A stretch of DNA of 64,000 nucleotides from the NCBI GenBank assembly GCA_011316305.1, contig SAUG01000137.1:62001-126000 (forward strand), in the 5' to 3' direction. This stretch comes from Rusavskia elegans (Eukaryota; Ascomycota; Lecanoromycetes; Teloschistales; Teloschistaceae). The notes beneath the pieces were generated by a model. That model was not told the origin of the DNA. It searched no databases and saw nothing but the letters and a program-made list of their open reading frames with translations. Position numbers and translations under genes: made by a program. Below, in pieces: positions 11,227 through 24,400 of the stretch. Numbering within the stretch: position 1 is the stretch's first letter; the number at the start of each line of letters is the position of its first letter.

Positions 11227-14200
11227 ATGTCTCTGCGGGTTTTCCTGCAAGAAAGTCCAAGGACCATCATTCTTGCTTCGGAAACCCATGCTCTTCTCTT
11301 CCACCACAATCCATCCGATGTGATTCCAAGCTCAGATGGGGTCTTCAGTAAGCCCAGTAGCCAGACGTCCGTCACTAAATGTGTTGTCGAATTCGCGGCT
11401 TTGGATTCTCTTGATCTCTCAACCTACCGCTCGCTCCAAGCATCAGCCGTTCACGGAACGCTCGGTCTGATCAATCTGGGAGCCGACACTTTCCTCTGTG
11501 TCATTAGTGCTGCTACCCGAGTCGCCATTGTGCGGCCAGGTGAGAATGTCCAAAAGATCCTTGCTGTCGAATTTTGTTGGTCTTCCTTGTCTCCCTTAGA
11601 GCGTTAGTACCATAGAGTGCTAATGGAAAACAAGACTGTCTGAACAAAGATGACTATGACAGTTACACCCTGGATGGAGCTGATCCCTTTCCGGGGTCCT
11701 ACTCCGGCTCAGCGGAACAGCCTTACAGTCATGGGATGGATCTTCAGGATGACGCAATAGATCACCCATGCATCGAACTCAAGAAGATCTTGAGTGGAGG
11801 CACGTTCTATTACAGCGTTGACTTTGATCTCACAAATCGGCTGCAAGACAGGTATATCAGTCATCATAGCAATCGAACCGCGAATTAACATAGGTAGATT
11901 GTCAGAAGGATCGGCTTTCGATATCGACAGCCTGGACGAAGATTTCTTGTGGAATGGCTACATGATCGATTCATTGATCAGGTTTCGCTCAAGGTTGTCA
12001 AAAGAAGACAAAAACATCTTGGATGCCTCGAGAATGCTTACTTCCGCTATTCGAGGCTTCGTCATGACCGTCACCATCTTCGCCGCCGCCTCACCGTTGC
12101 AAAGCCTCAAATCGAATTACCCGTCGACATTGACAATATTGTCTCGCCTATCTTGTCGCCGAGCAGGGACCCGATTCAACTCACGCGGAGTTGATGATGA
12201 TGGATATGTTGCGAACTTTGTTGAAAGTGAAACCGTACTTTGGCACCCGTCTGGCCTTTGCTTCTCATATGCCCAAGTACGTGGCTCTGTTCCCATCTTC
12301 TGGGAGCAGGCTACGGGGCTTCTACCGAACCAGCAAAAAATTCAGATCACTCGATCACCAGAAGCGACTCAACCAGCCTTCGACAAGCACTTCGAGCAGT
12401 TGGAACTGACCTACGGCACCGTGCACATTTTAAATCTCTTGAGCGCTACAAGAGTAGGAGAAGTCGAATTGACGGCAAGATATCAGCATCATACACAGCA
12501 TAGCCCTCTGAACCGAGCTATTGACAGCGAAGGCCCATCCGAACATCGATTGATCCAATCTCATTTTGATTTCCACGCGGAAACCAAGGGACCCAGCGGC
12601 TACGAAGCTGCAGGCATGGTCCGGCGGTTGATTCATGATAGAGCTGACAGTTTTGCCTACCTTCTTTGTGATACTATTGATCAACCAAGGGGTAATAGTA
12701 ATCGCTCCGAAAAGCCAAATAAGGCTCAATCAACCGTCATCCTTCAGCAACAAGGCGTTTTCCGGGTGAATTGCTTAGACTGTCTGGACCGTACGAACTT
12801 GATCCAGACGATCCTTAGCCAGATGGCCATTGAACTCTTCCTGTGCCACCGCAGCGAACACGCAACGGCCGACTTCTGGATGCGTCATTCAAGTATCTGG
12901 GCAGATAATGGGGACGTGGGTACTGAGCTGCCCAACTCGTGGCCCTATCTAACACATCGCGCAGGCACTTTCCAAGATATACGCAGGTTAGTGGTCATCG
13001 TTGCGGCAGATGATCGTGAAAGTACTCAAAGCAAGTGGCGGTAGGTACTGGGGCGTTGAAAACATCCTTCACGAGACATGGAAAAATGTCCCTGGCTGGG
13101 GCTATCGCCGACGCTCGCAAGAGTGCTACCAGGATGTACATTAATAACTTCGCCGATAAAGGGCGCCAGAATACAGTTGACATGCTGTTGGTATGTAATG
13201 AGAAATTACATCCAACTTCGACGCTCATACTTGGCAGGGCCGTCTAGTTGAACAGCACCCTGTCTACTTATACGATCCCGTCAATGATTTTGTCGACTCG
13301 CAGCTTCAGGAACGGTATTCGATCCTCATTGCCGCGGTTGTCCGTTGCCATCGCTGATCTTTGGCAGAGCGCATGAGTACACTACAGCAGAGACGATTGA
13401 CATATATGCTGGGACTTTCAATCTAAATGGAAAAGGCGCTAACATCAAGCAAGATCTGTCCGCTTGGCTTTGTCCATGGCTCGGCGCACAGAACAGGCAG
13501 CCTGACATTGTTGCGGTTGGCTTTCAGGAGATGGTCGAGCTGAGTCCTCAGCAAATCATGTCGACAGACCCAAGCCGACGACAAGTGTGGGAACAGGCTG
13601 TGAAGCTGACGATAAACAATCAAATGAACAGTCCGAAGCAGGAAGAATACGTGCTCTTGAGAAGTGGGCAGCTTGTTGGCGCAGCTTTGGTCGTCTTCGT
13701 CAAGTCAAATGCATTGAAGAAGATCAAGAACGTCGAGGGCAGTGTCAAAAAGGTAAGCGGATGCCTGAGTCAAGTAGAAGGACCAAGCAGCTCACGGAGG
13801 ATAGACGGGCATGTCTGGAATGGCGGGCAACAAAGGTGCTGTAGCAATCCGGATGGACTACGCAAATACTCGCATTGTATGGGTTGCTGCTTCACTGCTG
13901 TGCCGGCAATGCTGACAAGGTTCACAAAGTGCTTGGTGACAGCTCATCTTGCCGCCGGCTTTGCGAATTATGAGGAGCGAAACCGCGACTACCGTACCAT
14001 CAGTCACGGTCTTCGGTTTCAAAGAAATCGGTCCATCGATGATCATGATACTGTCATTTGGCTCGGTGACTTCAACTATCGAATAGGTCTCAGTGATGAC
14101 AAGGTCCGCCGCTTGATTCAGGCAGGCGACCTTGGTACGCTATACGAGAACGATCAGGTACTTTACCTCTTCGTGGCACCGTCCGTGTCAGGGTACGAGT

Positions 14201-15435
14201 ACTGATGATCGATGAATAAGTTGAACCTGCAGATGATTGCTGGCCATGCCTTCCCTTTCTATTCCGAGTCGCAGATTACTTTCATGCCTACGTACAAATA
14301 CAACAACGGCACCGACGAGTACGATACTTCGTAAGTCGATTTTGCAAACACTTGACGGAAGATTTGCCTCATATCATGCAGGGAGAAGGCCCGCATTCCC
14401 GCATGGTGTGATCGTATACTCAGGAAAGGGAACAACCTCAAGCAAAGCGAATATGCAACGGCACCTTTACGGTTCTCCGATCATCGACCGGTATATGCGA
14501 CCTTTAGATGTACGGTTCAAAGCATTGATGAACAGCGCAAAGACGAGTTAAGTCGATCCTTGTACGAAAGGAGAAAGCCGGACGTGACGCATGCAAGAGC
14601 CAGCGGTAATGAGAAGACACAAGAGGACCACGCCGGCTACCTTTCTGTAGCAGCCGGACTTCCCCCAGCAAGTTCCGATCGTCGAAAATGGTGGCTAGAT
14701 CATGGTATGCCGGCAACGAGATCACAGGAGGACTTTTAAATGCTAAGCGTCATCGTAGGCCTTCCTGCTCGGTCTCAAATCCAACCCCCACAAAGCAATA
14801 TGATGCTCAACCCGATGCGGCCTCCAAACCCCTTTACCGCGACCAATGAGTCTGATTGGATCATGGTTGGGCGGTCTGAAGAGCCTGGGGGATCCGAGAG
14901 GAGAATCAGCACTTCGCCAAGTGGAATTCGAAAACCGCTCCAACCTCCAGACCGCAAGCCAGAGGCCTCTGACCTGATGTCGACTCAAGTGTTCTCCAAG
15001 GATCTGTTGGCATCGCCGACCCTTCCGAGCCCTCGAAGGTCCTCCACGGCATCCAGTGTGAGACGGAAGCCAGCACCGCCAGTCCCCAAGAAACCTCCGT
15101 TGCTCTCAAAGTCAGGCACAGTACCTAGTAATGGCCCTATGAATGCCACAGAACATACCCCAACGGAGGACTCCAGTAACGGCGATCATGATAGCGCGTC
15201 CTTTCCTGGCCCATCACCACGGAAGGGTTCAGGCACAAGCACATCTCAAGCGGGACTTTCTCCCTTCACGGGGGAGAACAAGGAATGCCGGCCGCCGCCA
15301 ACTTCGTTCCAGTCTCGTGCGCTGCCTACTCCAAGGGGCGGCGGAGGCAGAGGCAGTGGCCGGGGAAATCTGCTTGATCAGGACGATGAAGGCGCTCAGA
15401 CGATACCGTCACTGCAGCCGCTGCGGCCACAGTGA
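11227..15435 (+). CDS. synaptojanin-like phosphoinositide phosphatase (Sac1 + 5-phosphatase)
   Basis: Removes phosphates from membrane phosphoinositides; yeast relatives are Inp51/52/53, acting in endocytosis and Golgi-endosome traffic. Twelve exons: 11227-11575, 11635-11851, 11898-12915, 12965-12986, 13045-13190, 13238-13314, 13368-13752, 13805-13876, 13930-14157, 14221-14330, 14382-14704, 14759-15435. They join to 1,207 residues, a normal length. The Sac domain (about 1-520) has the C-x5-R-T catalytic loop NCLDCLDRTN with Cys481 and Arg487. The 5-phosphatase domain (about 620-915) has GTFNLNGK, WLGDFNYR near 805, PAWCDRIL and SDHRPVYATF. The tail (983-1207) is Pro-rich with PPVPKKPP, a likely SH3 ligand. 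Exon 4 is a 22 bp micro-exon. Both catalytic centres are intact. Which INP paralogue it matches cannot be settled here. Confidence 0.93.
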
Positions 15436-15563
15436 ATTTCATGTTGCCGGGGCATAGATAGATAGTCCATAGCGATGACTCCGCAATTAGCTCTCATACC
15501 CGAGTCCCCAGCAGTGGGTTCGAAGAAAGTTACTCGATCATACGGGTGTTTGTCGTGTCGAGC

Positions 15564-16085
15564 TCAATGGAAACCGCTCTCTCTCCGCCTCCCCGTCTCA
15601 TCCACGATGACGATCTTCTCCCTCGTGGACCGAAGACTCACACTCGACTGTTTCGGGCTTGATTGATGTTGTTTCACGCTCCCTGACCTCCTTCCAGCGG
15701 TGGTAGTAAGACCGGCTTGATGTGAATGACTGCGGCGACGCTCGCCATCGCTGCCCAATGGCCGTTCTGGAAGCACCGCCGTCGGCACAGGACCGCTCCC
15801 GTAGGAATACGACGACCCGTGTTGGATTTTAGGACGAGAAGTGCGCGGCGAGGGGGACGGCTGTTTGGCAATGACGATTTGCTGCTGGGAGCCACTTTGG
15901 CGCACAATAAAACCGCTGCTGGCTGAAACCCTCGTAGGTTGCTGTTGAGGTTGCTGTAGGCGGCTTGTTCGCGAGGAGACGGGAGTGGAGTGGCTAGTCC
16001 GCTGGCTCCGGGGTATGGGACGGATGGGCACAACAACTGGAGCCTCTTCGTCCGGCCGATTACGACGGATTCGGATGATACACAT
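15564..16085 (-). CDS. small basic Ser/Arg/Gln-rich protein, unknown
   Basis: Single-exon frame of 173 residues with a true ATG at 16085. Composition is Arg/Ser/Pro/Gln-rich and low in complexity, with a poly-Gln patch near residue 45. It ends in a compact motif REKIVIVDETGRRRES. Such short disordered proteins are common in filamentous fungi. A second minus frame (15674-16144) overlaps but lacks this conserved-looking end. It converges with the phosphatase gene, with stop codons 128 bp apart. Real but unassigned is my best reading. Confidence 0.5.
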   Translation of the reverse strand: MCIIRIRRNRPDEEAPVVVPIRPIPRSQRTSHSTPVSSRTSRLQQPQQQPTRVSASSGFIVRQSGSQQQIVIAKQPSPSPRTSRPKIQHGSSYSYGSGPVPTAVLPERPLGSDGERRRSHSHQAGLTTTAGRRSGSVKQHQSSPKQSSVSLRSTREKIVIVDETGRRRESGFH

Positions 16086-16701
16086 TGGACTACGTTATTT
16101 TCACGGATTGGGGATGGGTGCCTCATCAGGTGCAGATTAGGCACGGGTACTTATGCTGGAGAGCCACTGTTGGATAGGAGTCACCGTTCTACTCGATGAG
16201 TCATATCAGTAGTGAAGCCTCTTTCAGGATTAACGTACCTGTCATGCACATACAACAGCCGCGGAAGTGAATCTGACTCGAGGTAGGCATAGGAGTCATC
16301 GTTTATGTGATGACTTAGACCTCGAGATATTTGAGCAGGACCTGGCGAATCTTAAACGATAGCAATCGATCTATGAATCTGATATACATGGATATGCTTC
16401 TATAAAAAAAAAGGGAAGATCCAAAGGTATATGTGGTATCAACGCGATAGTAAGGAGACCATCGCTCATGCTGGTATTCGCCATCAACCTCATAGTCATC
16501 CCCACGTCAAACTCCATGCTGATACCACCGAAAAAAGCATGTCCAGGAGAAACGTCTGTTTGTAAAAGTCAATCCACAACGCCCATTCGTGATAAAGAAA
16601 ACGCAATATCACCATCCTCCCCTTGGAGCACGAAAAACATCCTGAGGTACCCAGGTGAAAAACCGTGCTCCACTGAAGGTACAGGCCTCCAAGACTCATG
16701 A
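16086..16701. other. intergenic stretch, no gene seen
   Basis: A 616 bp gap between two minus-strand genes. It contains an A-rich run near 16,403 and no supported coding frame. Confidence 0.5.
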
Positions 16702-18617
16702 TCACCAGAATGCAATCAGCTTGAGCGAGCAGACCAAGTGCCAGAGAGAATTTTGAGATCCGTCGCCATCATTGCGCTCGGACAAAACGTCGTCACTCTG
16801 GCACCATCCAATCACTCCCTGCATAAGAGCCATTGGACCTGTACCTTCAGGTTTTCTTCCCACTTTTAAAGACTTTGAGTTTTTGGGTTTTCCAGCCGTC
16901 CACGAAAGGAAAAGCGGCGGCTTTGATACTTTCGTTGTTTTCTTCACGCTCGCTGGAGGAGGAGGAGGAGGTGGAGGCGGTGGAGGCGGGACCTTTCCAT
17001 CTTTTGGAGGCACCTCTACTACCGCGGCGGGATCGCCAGCCGCATCTGGCGGAGGATCTGGGAGTGGTGGTGGTTCAGGTATTGGCCACATATGCATAGT
17101 GATGGTCCAATCAGGTTCGATGACCGTCTCCCAGACTTGCGGAAGTATGATCTCGCCGTTGGGCCCAACCAAATCATAGTGACCGTCCGCTACATGAGGT
17201 CCGATAACCTCGACATGGAGAAAGGCTTGCCGAATCAGGTAATCCATGCCCTGTGATCGTAACCCAGAATCAGTAGCCATACACTAACACGGAACATGGG
17301 TAGTCTTGTACTTACATCCCAAGTGCTGCACAGGTGAAAAGGAAAGCTAAACTTTCGCCCAACAGCGTCTTTGAATCGGATGGGCTTCTTCTTCTCTTCT
17401 GGCGGCGCAGGCGGTGGAGGCGGCGGTGGAGGAGCTGCTGCCGCTGCCTCAGCAGCCTTCTTTTCGGCCTCATCGGCTGCTGCCTTTACTTTTGCCGCTT
17501 CTTCGGCGGCTTTATCCGCAGCCTTTTTTTCTGCTTCTTCCGTGGCCGCCGCTGCAGCTGCCGCAGCAGCGGCTGCGATATCCTCGGCATATTTCTTGTC
17601 CGCCGCAGCTTTTGCGGCTGCTTCCTCGGCTGCCTTGATCGCTGCCGCCTCTTTAGCCGCTTGTTCAGCCTTCTGGTCAAGGAACAGCTTCTCGATGCGG
17701 GCAAATTGCTCGTCATCCTTTGAATTGTCGGCGGATGGCGGAGGAGTAGTATTTGCTGGGGCCGGAGATGGGGAGTAAACGGCTTGAAAGGGAAGATATG
17801 CAGCGGGCGGTGCCACTGCTTGATGCACCGCATACCCTTGCGGTGGATAAGGGTAAAATTGTGCGGCCTGCGTGTGGTGCATCATTTCCTGACCACTATA
17901 GGGCGGCGCGCCAGGATGAGGCATCATAGGGTTACCTAAATTGGGTGCGGCATGCTGGGGAGGAGGAAAGTACCCTGGCGCTTGGCCTCCAGCAGCTCCT
18001 TGGTAGGGCGGGTAATTGTAATGAGCTGGGGGGCTGGCGAAAGGTACTAATTGCTGACCTGGCGGTGGCACATTGGCTGTTGGGAATGGGGGATAGCCGT
18101 GAGCGGAGGAATAGCTTGGTGCATAATTGGGAGGGCTTGCGGCGGTAGCATGACCATAATGGGCATAAGTCCGACCATAGTATTGCGGAGGCCCGCGGCC
18201 GTAGGCCGGCCACTCCTCGTTGGAGTCCACGCTTCCGGACGAGGCTGGCAAGTGCGGTCTGCGAGCCCTCGGCACTGGGTGATGATGATGTACCCGCTCG
18301 TTGGGGCGTTGGCGATGAGCTGACGGTCTCGGCACGGGCTCTGGCCGCGGAGCTTCAACTATCGGTCGATGTTGATTCGAGGTACGAGGCCTTGACGCTG
18401 AATCCGAGGGTCCAATCTCATCCGGATACACGACCCAGCTTTCTTCGTTCTCGTCGAGGGGATCCGAGTACTCTGGGCTGCCACTCACGGATGTCGGTGA
18501 AACTTGGACTCCAGTTCCGGAAGAATCTTCGCCGTCAGAGATGGACGATGAGTGATCTGAACCAGGCGCTGCGCTAGTATGATCGATGGTGATGTTGTAG
18601 CTAGCGTGCGATGCCAT
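16702..18617 (-). CDS. ULD (ubiquitin-like) domain protein with disordered N-terminus
   Basis: Two exons, 18617-17316 and 17250-16702, give 616 residues. The 65 bp phase-0 intron (GTAAGT..TCACAG) sits inside the domain and joins FHLCSTWD to GMDYLIRQAF. The ubiquitin-like fold (about 415-490) reads RFKDAVGRKFSFPF ... LVGPNGEIILPQVWE ... MHMWP, typical of a fungal ULD family with no established role. Before it lie a Ser/Asp/Glu-rich start, a His/Pro/Tyr-rich region (100-290), an Ala/Lys/Glu coiled coil (about 315-395) and a Pro run. A second Pro run lies at 522-533. The last residues past about 560 are poorly conserved in type and the true end could involve another small intron. Function unknown; a scaffold is plausible. 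Confidence 0.82.
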
Positions 18618-19552
18618 AACCAGCCATCAGAGGAGGTATCTTGTCACGAGGAGATTCCTAGCTCGGACCTTGCTTGACTTTGCCGGCAGGAGGTGAACCA
18701 TATATTCTCCTGAATCGAACGTTGTGAACGAATTTGCGCCCCAATGAGCAGCCTGGTCGGGGTGTAGACCAATCTTGATTGTGTTGTCGCAGCGCGCATC
18801 CGAGTCTTTCCCACCATCTACTGTGTATCGATCGATGCCGACTCACAAAAGGCCTTCCCAGAACCTCGAATGGCAGATTCTGCGAGAAAGGGCGGAGGCT
18901 GTTCCGGCCCAAGTGTAAGACCAAGTCCTCTGCTTACGTTGGGGGCGACTGTGATCGGACGAACTCCGAAGGCGAGAAACGGTCTCAAAGGGTTTCGATT
19001 TATTTTATGCGGAATGAAGTCGATGTTGAGTGTTGTTGGAGAAGAAGTTGGAGAAGAAGGGAGAATGATAGAAATAATAACAAATAATTGCAGAAGCGGG
19101 GCTCCTGCCTTCCTTCTAAAGCTGCGCTTGGTTGAATGGAGGAGTCGGGCACGGGCTTGCGCAATGCCTCAACTTTATATCATGTAGGATTCATTCCTGA
19201 ATCCGAGAGTAGGCGAACTCGACCAATGTGTTGCTACGGTGACAAAGACCGACTCCCACCACTGTCCAATAATGAGGCCGTCGTAGCTGTAACAGAATTG
19301 AGCACACCCCAAGCCTCCACTGCTGCCCAAGTTTCTTTCTCGCAACAGCCAATCCGGGCTATCAGGCGCTGAGTCAGAGACCTAGCTGAGCAGTTGTCTT
19401 GTTCCCAATTACTGAAGCTACTACTAACGTGCATTACTGCAGGCCCAACGCTCGCCAGTACCAGCATCCAATGGAATAATCCATGGCAATGCCACCTGCC
19501 GACGCTTTTGAAGTCGTGGGTTCCTCCCTATCTTCCGATCGCAGTATCAAAA
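18618..19552. other. intergenic, 5' region of the ULD gene and 3' region of EMC2
   Basis: A 935 bp gap. The minus frame at 18658-18924 sits in the expected 5' leader of the ULD gene and has no recognisable content. Purine-rich sequence lies around 19,020-19,085. No further gene is supported. Confidence 0.5.
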
Positions 19553-20694
19553 CTATCGTTGCCGGCTCATTGTAGAGGCCTTCAGTAGATCCTCCACGAA
19601 GGCAATGTCAGGAGATCTGGAACCGTTGAGACTGGCTTTTCTCGCGACCTCTGCTAACATGGAAGTCGCGCTTTCGCTTAGCTTCTGCAACACTTCCACC
19701 GAGGGTACTGCAAGCTCGTAATTCCTGCTGCTGTTGGACATCTGGCTGTCTGCTTTGCCGCTACTGCTGAGTATTCCTGTAAGTTTATCTGAGGCCTATA
19801 TACGAAGGTCAGATAGTACCAGGAACATGGTTGCTTTTCCTCCGTGCCACATACCAGCTTCAACCCATAGTAACCCCTCACGTACCCATTGCATAGTTCG
19901 ATGCTTCGACAAAACCGGCGAACGGACTCTGCCAAGCTTCCCAGTTGGTCCTGCATAGCTGAGGCCGACGTATACAGAATTTCACCCAAACGTGCTTGGA
20001 CCTGGCAATAAGTTCAGCAGGTATCTATACAAGTTTACCAAGGCGAACGCACGTTCCAAGCATTGGGTGTGGATAGAAGGATCTCCTCCAGACAGAATTC
20101 AGCCTGTTGATAGAGGCCTTGGGAAACGTATAGCTCACAAAGCTCGGCCCACGACTCGATGTCAGTTGGAGAAGTGTCGAGTAATTCGATGAGGGCATTC
20201 ATTGCGTCCGACTCTCTTGAAAGACTCTGGAGTAAAGCGATCCGGCGCTTCCTGACAGGCTAAAGTACCTCTGGCGTCAGTTAATTGCAGAGCGCCGCAG
20301 CAGATTTCGAAACAATTACGGTAAATGTAGGGTTCTCGGCAAGTATTTCATCGTATTCACGCAGCATCTGTAACAACGCAGATTGGTCCTCTGCCATTGC
20401 TTCTTGATACAAGCCTCGTAAACCCATGACACGCTCGTCGTTGGTTCCAAAGCGGCCGCCGAGCTTTTCTAGGCACAAGCGTGCAGCCTTGTCGTCACCT
20501 GTCCTGAGACAGGAATACAGCAGGTTCTCGTACGTGCTCCATAGCTCTGTCGACTCTGGGGTTGAGAAAAATGGTATTGGGATCGGGGTTGAAGAATGGC
20601 TATTCTGCTGGATATATTTGCCAGCCTGCTGGGAGGTAGTCAAAGCTTCTGAGTGTGAGTGTCGCAAAGGTGAGGTGGAGAGGAGCGTTGACAT
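19553..20694 (-). CDS. EMC2: ER membrane protein complex subunit 2
   Basis: EMC2 is the cytosolic TPR subunit of the ER membrane protein complex, which inserts tail-anchored and multipass proteins. Four exons, 20694-20320, 20259-20053, 20001-19855 and 19795-19553, give 323 residues, near the family length of about 300. The centre reads LEKLGGRFGTNDERVMGLRG then RKRRIALLQSLSRES, LLDTSPTDIESWAELCELY and FCLEEILLSTPNAWN, the TPR array of the family. This is followed by ARLGEILYTSAS and YYGLKL. The last acceptor was chosen at TATAG before 19795 because the later AGs break the frame. It is divergent from APL5, with 743 bp between starts. Confidence 0.92.
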
Positions 20695-21437
20695 GATAGA
20701 TCAATGCCTTGATCGTAAGGCCGACTGTCTCAACTCAGCAGTATTCTATGAGTGCCAGTACTACCTTATCTTGCTTGAATAAGGTATTTGAAACGAGGCT
20801 GGTATCCACACTAGAGGCTCGGTAGATCCGGGCCGTCCCTCAGATCTAAGGTAGCTCGCGGCGAGCAGAATAACTCGGACACTAATCCCGATACGGATAT
20901 CACCCGTGTTCTTTGAATTGAAAGGTAACCACGTAGCGCAATTAAATAGAGCTAATTCTGGGGCGTTCAATAGAATATCGATCTGCTGATATACTGCCAA
21001 AGTTTTAGAGCGATTATCTATAGGAAAGGTTTGTTGTGAAGCATGTGAATCATTCGATGCATTTCCTGTTCCGGATTAGTGTCCGAGTTTTTCTGCTCGC
21101 CGCGAGGGTAGGTACGTAAGAATCAGCCTCACACCAATGCACCTCAAGCCATCAGCCCAACATATCAGTCGACGACCTGGATCCTCTGCATCGGACCATC
21201 ACTGTTCGTGAGCTTAAGAGCCGCCGGAGCAATTCACACTCTACGTCATCCTTCACCTCCTATACAGCACCTCCTATACAGCACCTCCTATACAGATATG
21301 TACCACCGCCTAAAGGTGTCCGTCCTACTCTCGTACGAACAACATTGACTGGGTTCCAAATCAGAAGTCGAGTTACAATGGGCGGGCGTGGGAGAAACAT
21401 TGCGCGCTGATGGTTGACTTGATAACGCACTGCAATC
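20695..21437. promoter_or_regulatory. divergent region between EMC2 and APL5
   Basis: This region carries both promoters and the 5' leader of APL5. It includes a three-unit 14 bp repeat at 21254-21295. No TATA element is obvious. The intron-containing leader of APL5 must start somewhere in its last part. Confidence 0.45.
21254..21295. repeat. 14 bp tandem repeat, three perfect units
   Basis: Units CACCTCCTATACAG begin at 21254, 21268 and 21282 with no mismatches. They lie about 140 bp upstream of the APL5 start and could sit in its promoter or leader. Confidence 0.9.
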
Positions 21438-24400
21438 ATGTACCTGCTCTGTGCTTTCCTTTAACGAAACTGTACCTAATCCCCGCCAGGTTCGAAAAAT
21501 CATTGTACGACCTCATCCGGGGCTTACGCAACCACAAGGGCAATGAAAGGGAATACATACAAAACAGCCTTCGAGAATGTCGAGCAGAGATACGTGGGTC
21601 AGACATGGGTAATCCGCTTGATCCCCTGCCACCGTTCGCTCATTGATGTATGACCGTCAGACCTCAAGGCTACGGCGCTGCTCAAGCTCATCTACCTCGA
21701 AATGTTTGGTCACGATATGTCCTGGGCCTCTTTCCACGTCTTAGAGGTCATGTCGTCCGCCAAGTATCTCCAGAAACGAGTCGGATACCTGGGCGCCGTC
21801 CAGAGCTTCCGGCCTGATACTGAGGTCTTGATGCTAGCCACCAATCTATTGAAAAAAGTCGCACATACCAACACGTCTCATTGAATGGCACATGTTGACT
21901 GGATGTGCAGGATATCTCTTCACCTTCAGTGCCGACGGTAGCATTGCCCCTTGTGACGTTGCCGCATGTGATCACATCTTCGCTGGCAATGTCGCTTCTT
22001 TCGGACCTTCTCCCCAGATTGTCCCATTCCAATCCCAATGTCCGGAAGAAGACCGTTGTTGCTCTCTACCGGCTCGCTTTAGCCTACCCTGAAACACTGC
22101 GACCTGCTTGGCCTAAAATCAAAGACCTGCTGACGAGTGAGGATGAGGACTCCAGTGTTACCGCAGCGGTGATTAACGTGGTATGCGAGCTGGGTTGGAG
22201 AAGACCTCGTGATTTCCTACCGCTTGCTCCTCGCCTTTTCGAGCTCCTTGTCGACGGCGGCAACAATTGGATGGCTATCAAAATAATCAAACTAGTACGC
22301 TGCCCGCATGCCAACACATTACTCCAGAACGCGAGCTAACACATCGTAGTTTGCGACTCTTACTCCCTTGGAGCCACGGCTTGTTAAGAAGTTGCTTCCA
22401 CCTTTGGCGACGTTGATTCGCACCACTCCTGCTATGTCTCTTCTATATGAATGCATAAATGGCATAATACAAGGTGGCATTCTGGAGAGCGTCGACGGCA
22501 TCCGCGAAGGAGAGGAGATCGCTGCTCTATGTGTCGGCAAATTGCGTGGAATGATTGTTGTAGAGGGGGACCCAAATCGTAACTGCTGCCAATAATTCTC
22601 ATCCGCGTAGCTGACCTGGCTGCAGTAAAATATGTGGCGCTTCTGGCTTTCAAGAAAATCGTGCTTTCTCATCCCGACCTAGTTTCACAGCATCAGGATG
22701 TCATCATGGAATGCATTGACGATTTGGATGTATCGATACGCTTACAAGCCCTCGAACTAAGTGCCGGAATGGTAAACAAGGCAAATCTTATCGACCTTGT
22801 CGACCGGCTACTCAGGCAGCTCCGCCAAATGCCGAGTACACGCGATATGGCGAACAAAGGCCACAACAGCGCACTAAGCATTGAGCCTGCTGCAGATTCA
22901 GACGGGGAGGATCCTGAAATGGTCCTTCGGCTGACTAAAGACAACAACGACGACGGTTCAGTGCTGCCGTCGAAATATCGAATTGCTATAATCGGGCAAA
23001 TACTTGACATGTGTGCAACGAACACGTATGGCAACATCTCCGATTTTGAGTGGTACATCAGTGTCTTGGTACAATTGGTAGGACTTGTACCCGCAGAATC
23101 CAGCACAGGTTCTGAATCGGAAGGGACTGGCGACGACCAGAATTCCGTCGTGCAGACCACAGGTGAGGAAGTTTCGGCTCATATCGGCCGAGAGCTTCGC
23201 AACGTTGCTGTGAGAGTAATCTCGGTCAGGGCGGAAGCTGTACAAGCAGCCGCTTCGTTGGTGCTTGCTGTAGTAAACCAGACGTCGAACGTTGTCGTTG
23301 GTTCTACAGGCAGTGGGGCGCTTCGCTTTGCAGCTTGGATAGTTGGGGAATACGCCGAACAACTGAACGACTCGGACGCAATGCTCACTGTCTTGACCCA
23401 TTCGAAGGTGGTAACGCTCCCGTCTGCGACTCTCAGCGCCTACCTGCAAGCCATCCCCAAAGTACTGGTAATCATCATCTCACGAGCGTCGGGTGAATGG
23501 AACAGGGCAAGTCAGTCGATGATGTCTTTACTCATGGCAAGGCTTTTGTATTTCTTGGAGCCGCTGACCGCGAAGGCCAGCCTCGAAGTACAAGAAAGAG
23601 CTGTAGAGCTAGCGGAACTCGTCAGAGTTGCCTCGCAAGCAGTAGCTGACCACTCCAACCACAGTGATCATTGGCCCCTGCTTCTGACAAAGGCAATCCC
23701 GCAGCTCTTTGGCGGCATGGACATCAACCCCGTTGCCCCGTCAGCTCAAGGACGGATACCAATGCCCACTGACATCGACCTCGACATTCCCCTTAGTTCA
23801 ACTTTAGCCGGTGTATTGCAAGGTGCAACCGTAGGTATCTCACCGGATTCAGAGGCTGAGGACTTTGCACGTTTCTACACCCAGCGACCGGCAGGAAGCG
23901 AAAGCGAGGATCAGCCCACGGCATCAAGGCTTATTGTTGCTGGCCCGGAAGCGACCTCTTATCAAACGACGGAGGAGGCTTACATTGATACCAGTCTACT
24001 TACCAGGAAACGACTTGAACGTCAACTTAAGAACAAGGACGATCCGTTTTATATTGCTGGCGAGGAGATTTCCACTGGCGCCTCGACTCCTTTCCATGAT
24101 ATCATCAAGAATACCAATGGGGACAGTGTTGATGTGGACTCGATCCCGATCATGAACCTAGATCTAGGTGATAGAGTCGTCAATCACAGCTCTGCTGAAG
24201 CGAGCCATGTTCCATCGAAGACTAGGCTCGCCAAAAAGTACCAGATAGCAATGGACGAGAACATTGATATAGACAACTTGTCAGATTTTCCACTTGAGGC
24301 CGGTTCGAGCAGTCAGGCCCGCACGCGTGACGCGTCTAAAAAGTCATTGCTGCAAGTTGACTCCAGTGGGCTGGGGGGTCTATCACTGGAAGGGACTTCT

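Noticed and set aside
16772..17179. Plus-strand Gly/Ser-rich frame
   Set aside because: It is the complement of the Pro-run region of the ULD gene; Gly runs are the usual mirror of Pro codons.
17371..17778. Plus-strand Ala/Ser-rich frame
   Set aside because: Mirror of the Ala/Lys/Glu coiled coil on the minus strand.
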